Positions 10,215 to 23,046 are shown, counted from the first letter of the stretch. The stretch: 64,000 bases of DNA from Hetaerina americana (GCA_022747635.1 JAKTNV010000004.1:84301552-84365551); one strand, 5' to 3'. Translations and numbers: made by a program. The notes: generated from the sequence alone by a model not told the origin.

Positions 10215-12596
10215 CGCACGGGTGGCTGACGGGGGTAATCAGGACCCTGGTAACGCCCAGCTCTTCGGATGCTTTTACTTTCGGAGTGAAAGGGAACCAG
10301 GGAAGTTATTACGAGTGTCGAAGTGGTAGGTCCGTCTCCTTAGGCATGGGTGACTATTCCAACTTTTTAACTGCACATATCTTAATATTAATAACGATTT
10401 TGCATTTTCAAATAATAATGCAAGAAACTATGCATGCTAATATTTCCTGTTGGTCCGTGAAGGAATTCCAGGGTCCAGGAAGTTTGCATAGTATTATTTT
10501 CAAAGTTGCCATCCGAAGAAGAACTGTTTAGTCTAAGAGTTGTTTAGCCGTAGTAGAACTAAGTCATTAGCATTTATGGACCAAAGTACGTTACATCTGC
10601 CTAATATAATTCATTTGAAGTTAGCAAAACCAGTTACTTTCCTCAAACCGGTAAACATTGCTTTTTAATGCATTATGTTAAAACGCATTTTTTACGATGT
10701 TATGCATCGTCTTCTTCTTAACCTCGTTTTTTGTTGAAATAATATAGAATAAAAATAACATAAAATGGAATCTTCACAGGCTGAAACCGTTTTTCTTAGG
10801 TCTCGGTAGTGACATTTTTGTCTTGGTATTACATAGGTAGCGTAATAAGTGTTTATTGTCAAAGCATTAACGGGTTCCATTTTAACCGAAAATTTTCTCA
10901 AGCCAAATATAAGCATTCGGTAAGCTTGCTCAGATAAAGAAACAAATTTGTTAGACCTACTATCAATGAAATTCAATTCAGGCATTGGATTATTAAGTTG
11001 CTAAAACATGTGTAAACGATACTTCATATGTCAGAGCATAAGCTCATGTATTGGCGCAGCGAAAGATTCATTTTGAACTCCCACACAAGATAAATTCGGC
11101 GCTAAGTTTTTCATGCGTAGGACTCAACCAGATGCGGATTTAGACACCTCTTTAAAGCGTCTGTATCGGTTTGGTGTTCATCATCTGCCTTTGAAGGTGA
11201 GCGGTGTAAGAAAATGTGCTTCGTTTCGAAATTTTTCGAGACGGAGTCGATTCCTTCTAGCCTTCCGTCTCCCGTCATCAACTGCTCAGAATAGTTGCTT
11301 TATGATCCGCGTATACCCAGAACGTCTGAGGAAAGGAAGTATCTTGGACGTTTCACACATCTTCTTCATGAGTTATCGCCCATATTTTGTAAAATATGCT
11401 CCTAGCGGCCTTTAATGCCTCACTCTATATTTATCCTGGCAAGAGAATATGGCTTTGGCTACGTATTCTCGATGACTATTAGAACAGCGTGTGCTAATAT
11501 GCAACGATATCAATGGGTAGGGTTCCGCTCTATTTATTTCGAAGATATTTTAAGATAGAAAGAGAAAGTGGTAGGGAAAAACATAAATATGAGTATATAA
11601 TATGATATCATGTTCCCATTGCCATTTCTATGCTTGCAATGCAACACCGGCGAAACGTAATGCAACACCGCTGATGAGAGAACATTTGTGAATCGTTAGG
11701 TCAAGCGTGGGCGGCGTGTGTTAAACATATCTCAGTGTTGTATATTCAAACGAACACTTAATTCTTGCCAATTACATTAAAAAAACTCACGTTCCCTTTT
11801 CCATTTCCTCATTTTAACGGCAGCTGGAAAGAGGAAGTGCATGAATATTAATGCCAACTTTTTTTTTCTACCTGAAGTTTGCGGGAATTATTATAGTAAT
11901 AATTAATAATTATTAATATTAGCCGTGTTGCTACTTTGTAGGATGCTCTTCTGAGAGGAGTACATGATTACTAAAAGGCATCCACCCTCTATTCCTTGTG
12001 TGGTATTCAAGCGTGAGAACTTCGGTTTGGATAGGAAGAGGTAAAAAGTCGCTAAAATAATAAGGTCAGATGAAAATAATGGAAAGTATTTGAAAAATAT
12101 CTACAATTAAAAAATATTCTGCCAACCACCGTCAGGAATTGTGGGGAAATGAGGATTTTAGACTAGCAGTCATGTAAGTAAGTAATCACCCATTGACACA
12201 AGTATTGATTTCGTATAAATGAACACCTGCACTTATACACAAGTTCCCTTATGCAAGATGAAAAAATTGTTGGATTTATCTTATTGATTGTAGATGTTAG
12301 AAGTGTTGGTGTCTGATTTTATTATGGTCATATTCAGCTCCATTAAAATCTGGCTGTATGCTATAAACATAAAGAGTTAATTCCTTCGGCGTGCCATAAT
12401 TCATTTGAAGCTGTAGGAAATCAATATTTTGTCAAAAAGTGCTCGATGTGATCTTTTACTTACAAAGCCCCATCATGGAAATTTAATGAAAACTATCTCT
12501 TTTAATTTGAAAATATCAATAAAATTTTAAAAAACTACCTAAATCTATATTTCGGTGGGGCTATGTGCCTTCATTAGAGTGCGAGGAGTAATTCCC

Positions 12597-12598
<2 letters not shown>

Positions 12599-12669
<71 letters not shown>
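12599..12669. repeat. (TA)n microsatellite, about 35 units
   Basis: Uninterrupted TA repeat. One of eight long TA-rich microsatellites in the window. Confidence 0.97.
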
Positions 12670-12674
<5 letters not shown>

Positions 12675-12759
12675 TTCTTCACATGCAACAAAAATTCTTA
12701 TTTATTGTTCCTTTTTAAACTGAAAATTTGACGCGAAATAACGACAAACCCCTAGGTGA

Positions 12760-12842
12760 ATGGGAAATCAACGTTAGAGAAATTCGAACCCGCGGTCTCT
12801 GGATTAGCAGACGATTATGCTGCACCCAGGGCTCACGTTAAC
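12760..12842 (-). mobile_element. tRNA-like relic (tRNA-derived SINE head?)
   Basis: On the minus strand the segment contains a tRNA-like anticodon loop CTGCTAA followed by TCCA, then CGCGGGTTCGAAT, a good B box. TTAACGT at the 5' end can pair with ACGTTGA at the 3' end with one mismatch, like an acceptor stem. The CTGCTAA loop resembles tRNA-Ser(GCT), but the anticodon stem is mismatched, the long variable arm of tRNA-Ser is missing and the A box is poor. It is more likely a decayed tRNA-derived SINE head or tRNA pseudogene than a working tRNA. Confidence 0.4.
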
Positions 12843-12892
12843 AGGTCTTTCAGAAATCAGCTTATTCTTCATTAATAAAAAGATTTTTGATT

Positions 12893-13079
12893 AAAGACTC
12901 TCCATTCTCGGGATGTCACCGCGTAGGTTTTTTTTCCGACAACAGTTTCGCCCGTGTTTCAACGAGCGTCTTCCGGTCGAAGTGGACCTCTTCGACCTGA
13001 AGACGCTCGTTGAAACACCGGCGAAACTGTTGTCAGAAAAATAACCTACGCGGTGACATCCCGAGAATGGAGGGTCTTT
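12893..13079. repeat. 187-bp near-perfect hairpin
   Basis: Two arms of about 90 bases (12893-12982 and 12990-13079) are inverted copies with only a handful of mismatches. Each arm contains GGATGTCACCGCGTAGGTT, GACAACAGTTTCGCC and GTTTCAACGAGCGTCTTC. The centre is only a few bases, so the whole would fold as a single long stem. Minus-strand open frame 12891-13082 is just the hairpin translated. The block GAAGACGCTCGTTGAAAC…GGCGAAAC resembles the 'GAAGA…/…CGAAAC' region that follows the reverse transcriptase of Penelope-like elements, so it may be a snap-back copy of such a tail. A MITE is the other option. Confidence 0.75.
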
Positions 13080-15000
13080 CATCTGAACGCCGCGAAAATC
13101 TACGATCCCATATTTTTGATTACTTTAATGTTCCGTGATTCAGTTCAGTAAAATTTTAAATTGGTTGAAAAGCAAAATTTACGCTGGAATAACTTTTGAA
13201 AAAAAGAAAAACTTAAAAAACAACAAAAATAAGAGTAGTATAATTTTAAAATTGCTGAACGGAATATCCCAAGTCTACTAACGCCCTCCGATAGCCTCGG
13301 CCATTTCTAATTGGAAATTTTGAAACAGGGAGTATTGTACTTCTCTTTGTCGTTGATACATTCTCAGTTCTTAACAAATTCGTCATTTTTATCTTCTGCT
13401 GGGCGTCTCATTAAAAATCATGTGACTTCGGGTTTGACCACAGGTGTAGCGGGTCTCAGTCAATAGCGCAAAATTGTATTTACGACGTTTGCGTTGGCAT
13501 GCTGTTGAGATAAAAACCAACCAACGGTTGATGATCCATAATAGCCTCGCTCATCTCATTCCTCTCGGGCGTCCAACGAATTTAGTTGCGATTGATGGGC
13601 AGCCTTGATGAATTAGAGCCCTCCAGACTATTTCTTTCATTGAAGGTCACTGATAAATACCTGTGGCTGAAAAAAGAAAACCACTGCGGTCCTTGGATTC
13701 ATAAAAAAACAGCAGTCTTAGTGGCACAGAGGTTCATTCCCAGAAAAGAGAGCAACGAGGCTCACTCTCCTGAGCGTGGGAAGATGAGTGGCCGCTTTGA
13801 GGCAGACCAAATGGGCTCTTTTAACTTATGTATAAGGGATGTGCGAGTTCCCACGGTCCTCTTTCAATGTGTATTTCAGGGTTTAAGGTCTACCCTTAAT
13901 TACCGCTTAGCTGTGAATTACTTAGCAAGCAAGGACAAAAAAGTGACTAATATCCATCCTATCCGTTCCTATTTCTAATGAGAGAAGGGAGTAACAACAT
14001 CAGATAAAAAGAATAACACTTTCCAAATGAAAGATCGCATAATGTAAATCAATCATATAAATCAGAGTACTAATACTAAATCGACAGAAGTAATTTTTTT
14101 CTTTATTAATATACACGGGGTACTAATTTGCCTCGGAATATTAGTCTCATATAAATGAGAATTTGAGGGCATAAGGATACGTAATAGGTTTTTTTTGCCA
14201 ATGCATTCTGCCATAACTTGCGCTCCTTGAAGATACCATTTTTACTTTTAGCCGTTGGTGTAATTTGACTTCTGTTTAAACTGCTCCTGAGAAAAGAATT
14301 CCTCACCATCCAATAGTTTAAATAATTATTTTTAATTTATCTTAGTTTGTGAACATATTCAGATATCCTTTCGAAAACTCCCAAAACAGCAGTTTATAGT
14401 TTGAACTAGGAGGAAAGTTGTTCACATTTTATAACATTCTCCATTAATAACAATGTTTTATCTCGAGTCAATTAAAAGGGAAACTATTTTCTCGGCTGAA
14501 GACTTTGAGGTACGGAAGTAATTTCAGAAGGAAACGTTTTTGGCGTCACTTAATCAACATCATTTTTATAAGTACACAAACATTAAGAGAAGGAAGAGGT
14601 AATTTAGTGCAAAAGAGTGTGAAAATTACAATTAATTTAAGAAGGCTTTAGTTTACATAGAAATGAACTTTGAATAGTGGAATTTGTGAAATTTATAACT
14701 TTTCAGTTTCTAAACAACCCTAGATTCTGAAATATTTTGACCGCCGATGTTAAATAGATTAAATCCAGTTGATAAGCAATCGATTAAAAAAGTTTAAAAT
14801 GCCAAATATTTTGTTTACTAGGCATTGTCATTGAAATGTAAATTGATTCTTAAAATTTCTATATCATGAATTGGATTTATAGAAGAAAGGCATAAATAAT
14901 TATATCGGATTCCAATTATAACAATACGTTTATAAATAAACAAAACCACGGTTATTGACACAAGGTTGGTTTGATAGGTAAGGGAGGGTAAGGTTACGAA
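13080..15000. other. Intergenic, no gene recognised
   Basis: AT-rich with a moderately GC-richer part at about 13560-13900, where an open frame of 130 codons (13586-13978, plus) runs. Its translated product has no domain, signal peptide or repeat that I recognise and there is no matching frame nearby, so I do not call it a gene. Confidence 0.4.
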
Positions 15001-15004
15001 GGCT

Positions 15005-15190
15005 CACTAAGTTCATCTGCGTTTGAAATCCGCACACATATCAGGGTAGTTGGACCAATTCCTTTCCTTGTGCTGCCTATATTTACCAAGGAAGATATAG
15101 TGCCCGAAAAATCATGCATCTCGAGGGAAGCTGAAGGTACTCAGAGAGGCATTTCCGGGAACCCAGCCCGGGTCCTCTTTGAACGTGTTA
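15005..15190 (-). mobile_element. SINE-like repeat, copy 2
   Basis: On the minus strand this carries GGGTTCCCGG (B-box-like), then CTTCAGCTTCCC, GCATGATTTTTCGGG, CTATATCTTCCTTGG and CCCTGATATGTG, in the same order as the repeat at 2951-3130. The copies differ by substitutions and small indels throughout, so the family is old. No terminal direct repeats could be fixed by eye. Confidence 0.45.
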
Positions 15191-15199
15191 TCTGCGACT

Positions 15200-16680
15200 A
15201 AAGAGCGGACATTGATAATTATATCCCTTCACATTATAGGGAGAGTTATCCACTTGAAGCAAAAAAGAGGTAATATTTTTCTCTATCCACTCCAATTCAC
15301 CCATATATCTACCCCATTACAACACTAGTTAGTGAGATTTTATCATCATTAATTGCATTTTTAACATTCTACAATGGATTATTCGGTGTCTACATCAAAA
15401 TGGGAACTAAACATGTGGTGTAAAAGTAAATCTGTTTAATAAAAAATTTATATCTATACCAAATCTTATGTAAGTGTATTTTTTTTGTATAAATAGATAA
15501 AAATATTTGTAAAGCATGAAAAATCTCGCCAAATAACACTCAAGGCAGTCTACATAGATTACGGAGGTTTATTATTACGGTCAATTCTGAGTGATTTGAA
15601 AGTGCATTTATATTTTGAACATTCTGTAAAAGTATTCTCTTGCTTCCACTAACGCAGTCACTCGATTTTCCTTCTCTATTAAGGGACGTACGAAACTGTT
15701 ATCCTACCATATTGGATTTACCGCCATCTCACAGAGAATCCAGAAAAATATTCCCAGCTCCGCTTCCTTGTCACTCCAATGATCTCCTACTACCTCACTT
15801 GAGACCAGAATCTCTCACCTGTCCCATCTCTCCCTCCGCGGAGTCATCCCGCGCACACCCCTCCTCTTTCCTGGTGCACCTGTGACCCGCTTTAATTAAT
15901 GAGGGAGGAATGCGCCGATGCTTTTCGCGGGCGGCCACCGCGACACGAAAAGGACGGAGATTACCGCTCCGAGCGCAGTTCCGGCACATACCCGCATTGT
16001 TTCCGCAAAGAAAGATTCTTTCCCCGAGAGTTGGACCTGGAATTCTCGTCCTGCGACAACTTAAGGCTCACCTGCTCCCAAGGTTTACATTTCACCCTTC
16101 TCCAAACCGAAAGGATTAAATTACAACGGACTCTTCCTCGACAGAGTAGAGGATTTTCCACTATTTTCAATTAAACGTTCTAGGTTCTTGCTGTTATTTT
16201 CATTGAGGCATGTCTCATGTAGATTCATTTATGGGGAAAGTTGTAGATTTTAGTTTTCCTGGATAGTGGTAAAATTTTATATGTATCAGTCTGGTAGGAA
16301 AATCACGTTCCTTTTTGTGAATAAGCGTGATTTACCTACATATTTATTTTCACAGAGATAGATTATTTTTTGTTTTCGTTTTGTCGTATTCTAAGATGCC
16401 AATAATTCAGCATATTTTAGCTAATGTCTCTCATAATATTTTACTTGGGTATATTTAACAATTTGATTGAACCCTCCGGAAATATTGCTCGGCACCAAAA
16501 AAGCACCCACGGAGTTAAACTGCGAGCTGAGTGGCAAACGGTTGTTCAAGACGTTCGATGAAAATGAAACAATACGACAGCCTTGTTAAATCACTAATGA
16601 GAAAACGTTACACTTACAAATGAATTTAACCAGGATTCGTGAGATATCCGACACAGAAATGGAATAGTTGGGGAATGGAA
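15200..16680. other. Intergenic with a GC-richer patch near 15.8-16.1 kb
   Basis: AT-rich except for about 15740-16120, which is CpG-containing and pyrimidine-rich on the plus strand. Several overlapping open frames of 64-91 codons on both strands cross that patch, as expected for stop-poor GC-rich DNA. None is recognisable. It could be a regulatory element or a small CpG island, without direct evidence of a transcript. Confidence 0.4.
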
Positions 16681-16683
16681 ATA

Positions 16684-17437
16684 CGAGGGTCATCCGGAAA
16701 GTAGTACCCGTTCGTGAAATAAAAAGACAAAAGTAAATATTAACAAACATAAAAAATTTTATTTGAAAGAGGATACTTTAAACTACTTCTCAACATAATC
16801 TCCAAGCAAATTAAGGCATTTGTCATAACGTGTGACAAGTTTCTGTATTCCTGCTGCATAGTCCTTCGCCGCCAGCTCATTGAGATACGCGAGGGACCCA
16901 TCTTGCACAAATTTTTGCATAATGCAGATGGTGTTTAACAATTTCATGAACAATTGTTCGAGAAACATTGGGAAAATGCTCACAGATGTCATCAATTGTG
17001 ACGCGCCGATCGTTCCTCACGAATTCGTCAACTGAGCTCACCAGTTGGTCTGTAATGACAGACGGTCTCTCCGAACGCTCATCGTCGTGTGTGTTCCCCC
17101 TCCCCATGTTGAAGTTGCGACACCACCGCCGAACAGACGACTCGTCCATTACATTGTCTCCATACACCTCCTTTAATTGGCGATGAATATCACATGGGCG
17201 AACGTTTCTTGCATTGAGGAATTTAATCACTGCCCTCACTTCACAACTGGCGGCGTTCTCAATTTTTTTTAAACATTGTAAACAATCACAGAAACAACAC
17301 AGGCAATGCTAGCGTCACGCAACTTGGCTCAGAGAAGGCAGACAAGCCACTGAAGCTATCTGGCCTCGTCCAGCGGCTACTCGCGTCGTCAGCACTTCAT
17401 GCGGCACGAACGGGTACTACTTTCCGGATGACCCTCG
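16684..17437 (-). mobile_element. Non-autonomous mariner deletion derivative, copy 1
   Basis: A 754-bp element with perfect 33-bp terminal inverted repeats beginning CGAGGGTCATCCGGAAAGTA, flanked by TA dinucleotides (16682-16683 and 17438-17439), the mariner target duplication. It contains the 5' and 3' ends of a mariner transposase gene on the minus strand, with roughly 540 bp of catalytic core removed. Copy 2 at 58500-59243 differs by very few substitutions plus a 9-bp and a 1-bp indel. Near-identity of two copies and their perfect ends imply recent transposition by an enzyme supplied in trans. This copy keeps the 9 bp missing from copy 2 and the codons it adds (RAV before IKFLN) match the RAVIKFL start common in related full-length transposases, so it has the more ancestral 5' end. 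Confidence 0.9.
16783..17281 (-). pseudogene. Mariner transposase remnant lacking the catalytic core
   Basis: The N-terminal part reads RAVIKFLNARNVRPCDIHRQ and continues through a helix-turn-helix region to ARWVPR, the linker that precedes the catalytic domain in mariners. The sequence then jumps, in another frame, to a C-terminus with AAGIQKLVTRYDKCLNLLGD and YVEK. All three catalytic aspartates lie in the missing segment. One extra T in a run of eight T near 17265 also breaks the frame close to the original start. The product could at most bind transposon ends; it cannot cut DNA. Confidence 0.85.
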
Positions 17438-17439
17438 TA

Positions 17440-20400
17440 TATTACCTTGAAAACGGAAAAATGTCCTTTTATTATTAATTAAAGAATATAAATGAAATTA
17501 ATTTTGTGTGAGTTTAAAATGTTAGATGTGGTCCAAAACGACTACTACAGCTAACGTCTTTACCGATTTTAGAAAAGTACTTGAAAGTTTTCTCACTTCA
17601 CAAATATCGCAATCATTGGAGAACGAAGCTGTGGAAATGGAACTTCAGATATGTTTTCATAATAAATATGTTTATTTACGATCCTCGAAATGTGTTCGTC
17701 CCCCCTTTCCTTCATAAATAGCAGTGGTGGAAAATGAATTGCCCTGAAACTTCAAACATGTAATTCTACCAGATGTTCTTTTCTGTCGGATACCATTCAT
17801 CCTATGTTATGTAAATTTGCCTAGTTTTGGAGTTCTTTATTTATTTGAATATGAAAGATCAACCATGGCACTCGCTCCCTGGTTTTCAGGAAAAAAACAG
17901 AAACCACCCTTCAATCCTTTGGTCATCAAGTGAAACTTATTTGAAGGGCAGCTTAGGAAAATAACCTAAATATTAACTAGTTATGCGATACAAATTAGGC
18001 TGCCTTTTACAGGAAAAAAGTAGTAAATTATGAACTTGATATATAGGAATAATATATCAAAATAATTACCAATAATTATTCCAAGGAGTATTCATGTAAA
18101 TCAGTCATTTAGAGAATTTGGTGATTCATTCAATGTTTGGTGATTTACTTGATAGCATTTGGGATTAATCTTATCGTACTTCCCTTGATTATTTTTTTAC
18201 GCAACTTGAAAATTTAATGGCCTAATTTATCTGTATTGAATTATTTCGAATAAAATTTCCTGAACGAACTCTCATGAAGAGGTAAAGAAATTTCTGCAGC
18301 TTGAGCTTTCCTAAATGATTTTTATTTAGGGAAAGTTAATGGAGTAACTTGATAATAACTTCGACATTAGAGTAACTTTTATTAACGTTACCTTATGTGT
18401 TTTTCATGAAACCTTAACGGTATCTATCGACGGCAAACGGACCTGACATTAATTTTATTCGTATATTTATTTTCCTACCATGTTTAGTTTTTAGTGACGC
18501 AGGAATGCTCGACATTATGCAACAGTACCTCACTAATATTTTTAAGGTCTTTGGAGAGATCTTCAACGGGAATTGGTTATCAGGTTGCTTCGATATTTTG
18601 TTTATTTTTTGAAAAATTATTTTTTGCACTTCGCTCATATCATAAAATTTATCCAATTTCCTTGTTCTGAGTGGACTCTCAGCTGAGGAGTGTCATCAGC
18701 AGACGCCGAGCAGGTAATGAAGGAAAAAATGTTAAGTCTGAAAAGTGGAATATTTTTAGGCAGATGTTCATCATTGACAATAGTTATAAATCCGGATATT
18801 GGTTTTCTGCAGCTTTCAGCTCTTAATCTCTTCGCGGTAAAATCTCAATTACGTCATATCATCTATATTCCTCGTTATATCTTTCGACTTCTTTATTCGT
18901 GGACTTTTTCCTCTCTTCTGATCCTGATCTTCAGGTGATAGTTGTATTTAACATTTTGTCCTATTATTTACTGTTCCTTTTATCTAATTTTCATTAGAAA
19001 GTCCCCTACAATTGACTTGACTTTATTTGAATTGAAACACCAATTTAAAACAGCTTCAACGTAATTTTCTAGTGCTTCTTTTACTTTTAATTTCAGACAA
19101 CCGTTAAATAAAATTCTCTAATCGAGTTTCATTTATTTCCATCACGCACATCATATTACATAATAATATCCCTAATTTGATGAGAAGAAATTCAAATATA
19201 TGGCGGAATAGCTCTTGTAAAGTAATCTGAAGTCAGTGTTCCTTTAATTTATGTTAGAATGCTATGAAAAAAGGTCGTAACTTGTCTCATTATCGGTAAA
19301 ACTTTGAAAGATCAAGGTTATATTTTAGAGATTCAATTGATTTAATTTTTTGGAATCAATATTATTTTCTTTGTTATTCAAGATAAAGCCGTCTCTGATT
19401 TGCTGTATATATTTCTTGCAAACCTTATTTGCCTGAGTAGAGTATGTATAATTTAATTTACCAACGAGGAAAACTGTTTTATCATGTGAAGGTGGTCTGA
19501 CTTATTTGCTATGAATATGTAAGGTATCAAGCTTATAGCCAATATTGAATATTGAGAAATACCTTATACCGATAATTCTTAAATATTTGCTAATGGGCAA
19601 AGGATTGACACCTTACATATTTTAGTTTATCGATTTTTTAAGTTTTATATATTTCCCCTATAGATGAATACATACTTTGTTTGTGTTTAAGTTTCAGATT
19701 TTAAGTATTGTTAAAAAACTAGCCATGCTTGGCGCTGCGTAACTTAGTAATAAGACGGGTTAACGTGCCACATGTTTTAATATGATTTAGTTCTTCAAAG
19801 GTGACAAACACGAATTGCTATGAAGGGTTTATTTCTGATGACTTACGTATTTAATATAGACTGAAAGAACGACCACAAATAAATTGGCTCTTTGAAATAT
19901 CCGCGACAGGAACATCTATTTTATTTATTACTGCGTGAAATAAATGCTTTATGGCAGTCTTGTTTTTGGGATGAGAAGCAGATATTTGTGAAAATCCGCT
20001 CGTTACGAGATGATATGTTGACAGTGGATGGTATTGCCACTGGAGTTGGTGAATTCGCGGGTTTTGTTTGTGATAATTTCGCTCTACGAGGTAAATATTT
20101 CACCCCAAAATGTCGCCTTTGTACGCTGCAGCATCCCCATAAATAATGCATCGGGTAAGTGGGCTGCGTGGACGGCGTTTATCTCCCCCGGCGAAACTTT
20201 CCCTTGTCTCTTAGGCGTCCACTTTCTCCTCATGTCCCCTCATGGTCGATCGATTGCGGTGGTCATCCGTCGTCTCCGGCTGCTGGTCACCGTACCAAGA
20301 TGAAGAGGTCCAGCCCTTATTTCACTCTGCTCCCTATTTCCTTCTCTCCGCTTCGTCGTCAATGGTATTGTAGCTCTTTTGTCCACATAACACGTCTAAT

Positions 20401-22375
20401 TTATGAGGTGCAATTTGTACATCATATATCAACTACTTCTGTGGTAAGATATTTTTATCCGGATAAAGGAAACGCTTATATCTTCCTACGCGTTACATAA
20501 GTACTATGAGTGTTTTCTGGTACATTCGAATTGATTTTAGCTGGTTGTAAAAGTTAAACACCATCGATGATTTCTTATGTTTTTTCAAATACTTATATTT
20601 CGTTGTAAAACACGAGTGTAACTTTCTAAAGAGGAAGAAAAGTGACTGTTCCGATGCCTTTTCATATTCTACTTGAATTATTTGCCAACAAGTGTCTTTT
20701 GGTGTGTTAAAAAGGAAAAGTCCAAGTGGAAATATTGTTAATAAACTACTATGAGGCCGAATTTGTATTGACAAACTCGGTAATTTCTTGTAAAAGCAGT
20801 CATTACTGACAACTTGTCATAGTCACCAAATACTTGTAATTTGACTGCTGTATATGACATGCTTTTTGAAAAATAGTATTTTGAAATTAATAATAAGGCA
20901 CGTTGCTATTAGTTTATTTTTACGGTATGGTACTTTTCCAATAAATTTACAATCACGGAGAAGGTTCAATGCAAGGCAGGGCTCAATTCTTTCAACATAG
21001 TCATGCAAATGAAGGGTTCCGATGTGATTGTTGCATACCATGCTTAGAGATGTTAAAGAAAAAAAATAAAAGTCTTAAATGGTTATTTTTCGTATTTACC
21101 TTAAGATTGAAATGAATGCAGATACCAATCTGCATAATGTACCTTGTGAACTGCTTACAAATGATACTCTTTTGGTACCAAGACATGTGCTATAGCCTTC
21201 CATTTGTTATTCCGCTCGCAGTCGAGGAAGAATTTTTAAAGATAAACTATCGCATTACCAAGTGAATATGGTTCCCTGGTCGAAGGATCTAACGTAGGAT
21301 TGTCAGGAAGGCAGTGGTGGCTGTGACTAAACTACTGAAAGACAGACACACAGACGTTTAAATCTAAATATATTTCAATTAGGAAAAAGTGAACTATATT
21401 TTGGATCAGGCCGGGATTTGAGAACCCAGTATCTGTTCGACCTTTATGAAATGCCTATTGTAGGTTTAGGTTCGGACAGAGTTTCTTTCGCATCCTAAAC
21501 GTCCAATCGCATTTAAATATTATATGCATAGCCTCCGTTGCATAGTCTCCAAGATGAGCGGACAGGCTTGTGACGCTGCCTCTTCGGCGCGGAAATAGGA
21601 AGATGCACTACGATAATGCCATTTCTATGACTTTTAAATGTGGGCTCTCAACTCTTGGGCTAATCAAGAGAAAATAAACTTTGAGGATAACATCGATTCT
21701 CGATTGAGATACTAAAGAAAATAACGCATTATTTTGGACCATACCAAGTTGGCCGTTCAGCCATTTTGCCATGCCGTGTTGCCATTTTACTTCGAATCGC
21801 TCATTATAACTTGGGTTTTCATCAATAAAATAAATAACCACCTAGATATAATTGATATACTTTGCCTCCGGAGAAATATTTGATACTTCTAGATTCCTCT
21901 TTAAAATTTTACTTTTTGACCCCAACGCATTTGAAAAATATTTACACGTCTAAAATCAAAGTTTGAATTATATTTAAGGAATATGCGGTAACTAAGGTTC
22001 CTGAAACCACAGTTCTTTCATGAAATTATTCGGTACCTTTTCTGAATACAAATTAAACCACAAGCAAATAATCAACATCAAGAAAGGGGTAGAGAGAGAG
22101 GAAGAGTATGGTTAGGGCAAAGAAGACGGCGTGTGTTATATAAGGGTTGTCGGATAAAAATTTTGGGATCCAGAAATGAAACTCTCGCATCCATAAGGAT
22201 TACGGAGCAAATAGAAGGTAGATATAGACACTCAGGCAACCCTTCTCTCTCTGCCGTTCTGCCACACCCTGGTGCAAAAAGAAGAAGAACGCTGACTCAT
22301 ACCCATATACTGCGGGAGGGAAAAATACCATTAAGTGTGAATCGAAATAGCAATGTAGTAGCAAAGGTAATGGCA
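17440..22375. other. Long intergenic stretch, no gene recognised
   Basis: About 5 kb of mostly AT-rich DNA. A GC-richer patch at about 20110-20330 has overlapping open frames up to 113 codons. It contains a sequence like a splice donor (GGGTAAGT near 20154) and an acceptor-like TCTCTTAGGC near 20211, but the implied exon peptides match nothing I know. No transposon ends or RNA genes seen. Confidence 0.4.
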
Positions 22376-22376
22376 T

Positions 22377-22448
<72 letters not shown>
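22376..22448. repeat. (TA)n microsatellite
   Basis: TA repeat with a single TTTA interruption near 22393, followed by CATA and CACA runs to about 22490. Frames through it give only alternating Tyr-Ile. Confidence 0.97.
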
Positions 22449-22453
<5 letters not shown>

Positions 22454-22969
22454 TCATACATACATGCATACATACACACACACATATATGTAGAAAGAGA
22501 GAGAGGGGAAAGCTTTCGTATCTAAATGTCGAAAGGGGCTCATTTCCTTCTTCTGACTATGCGTGCCATTTAACGCACTGCACCTCCTAGTCTACGACGT
22601 TGTGTGTCATATTTCCGCACTACCTTATCTTTTTGTGTGCTCATCCATTTCACGGGCGGTGGGTTAAAAATTTTGAGGGGAGTCAAAGAATCAGGATACT
22701 TACTTGGTTGCATTTCACTCGCATACTCGTAATCACCACTGACAGTGGTAATTACGTTTACTCTAATGCTTAATTCATAGACCAACTACCCGGCATGCCC
22801 TAGGTCCTTGGTTCATGTCTTGGTTAATGAAATTTGTCCTGCTTATGAGCTGCACCCATTTACTTTATTCACTGCAATAATACGTGTATGCGTTATGTGA
22901 GTTTACTCCTTTGCCTTATATCGATATCCACGTGAGCATGTGTTCGCCATTTATCGGTTTTTTGCTATG
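22449..22969. other. Intergenic between two microsatellites
   Basis: Short (GA)n and (CA)n runs at the left, then sequence of moderate GC content with no recognised feature. Confidence 0.45.
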
Positions 22970-22976
22970 ATATATA

Positions 22977-23046
<70 letters not shown>

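Larger units (their letters stand above)
7640..12590. other. Long intergenic stretch with one GC-richer patch
   Basis: Nearly 5 kb without a recognisable gene. The patch at about 10080-10340 is GC-richer, begins with a short (GA)n run and carries two palindromic factor-site-like motifs (listed separately). An open frame of 138 codons (10115-10531, plus) covers that patch and continues into AT-rich DNA, but its protein has no recognisable domain. Another of 100 codons (11113-11415, plus) is also unrecognised. The phrase ACACCGGCGAAAC near 11645 recurs in the hairpin at 12893-13079. Confidence 0.45.

Noticed and set aside
10115..10531. 138-codon open frame as a host gene
   Set aside because: No recognisable domain, and it spans a sharp change of base composition; likely a chance frame.
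11638..11690. Hammerhead ribozyme (CTGATGAG motif)
   Set aside because: The required GAAA and flanking stems are not in the right places.
12760..12842. Functional tRNA-Ser gene
   Set aside because: The anticodon stem is mismatched, the long variable arm is missing and the A box is poor.
20153..20212. A 60-bp intron with GTAAGT donor and TCTCTTAG acceptor
   Set aside because: Signals are short and the flanking exon peptides match nothing known.
22133..22525. Open frames through (TA)n and (CA)n runs, including those at 22916-23176, 46598-46807 and 54234-54701
   Set aside because: They translate microsatellites into Tyr-Ile or His-Thr repeats and have no coding signal.
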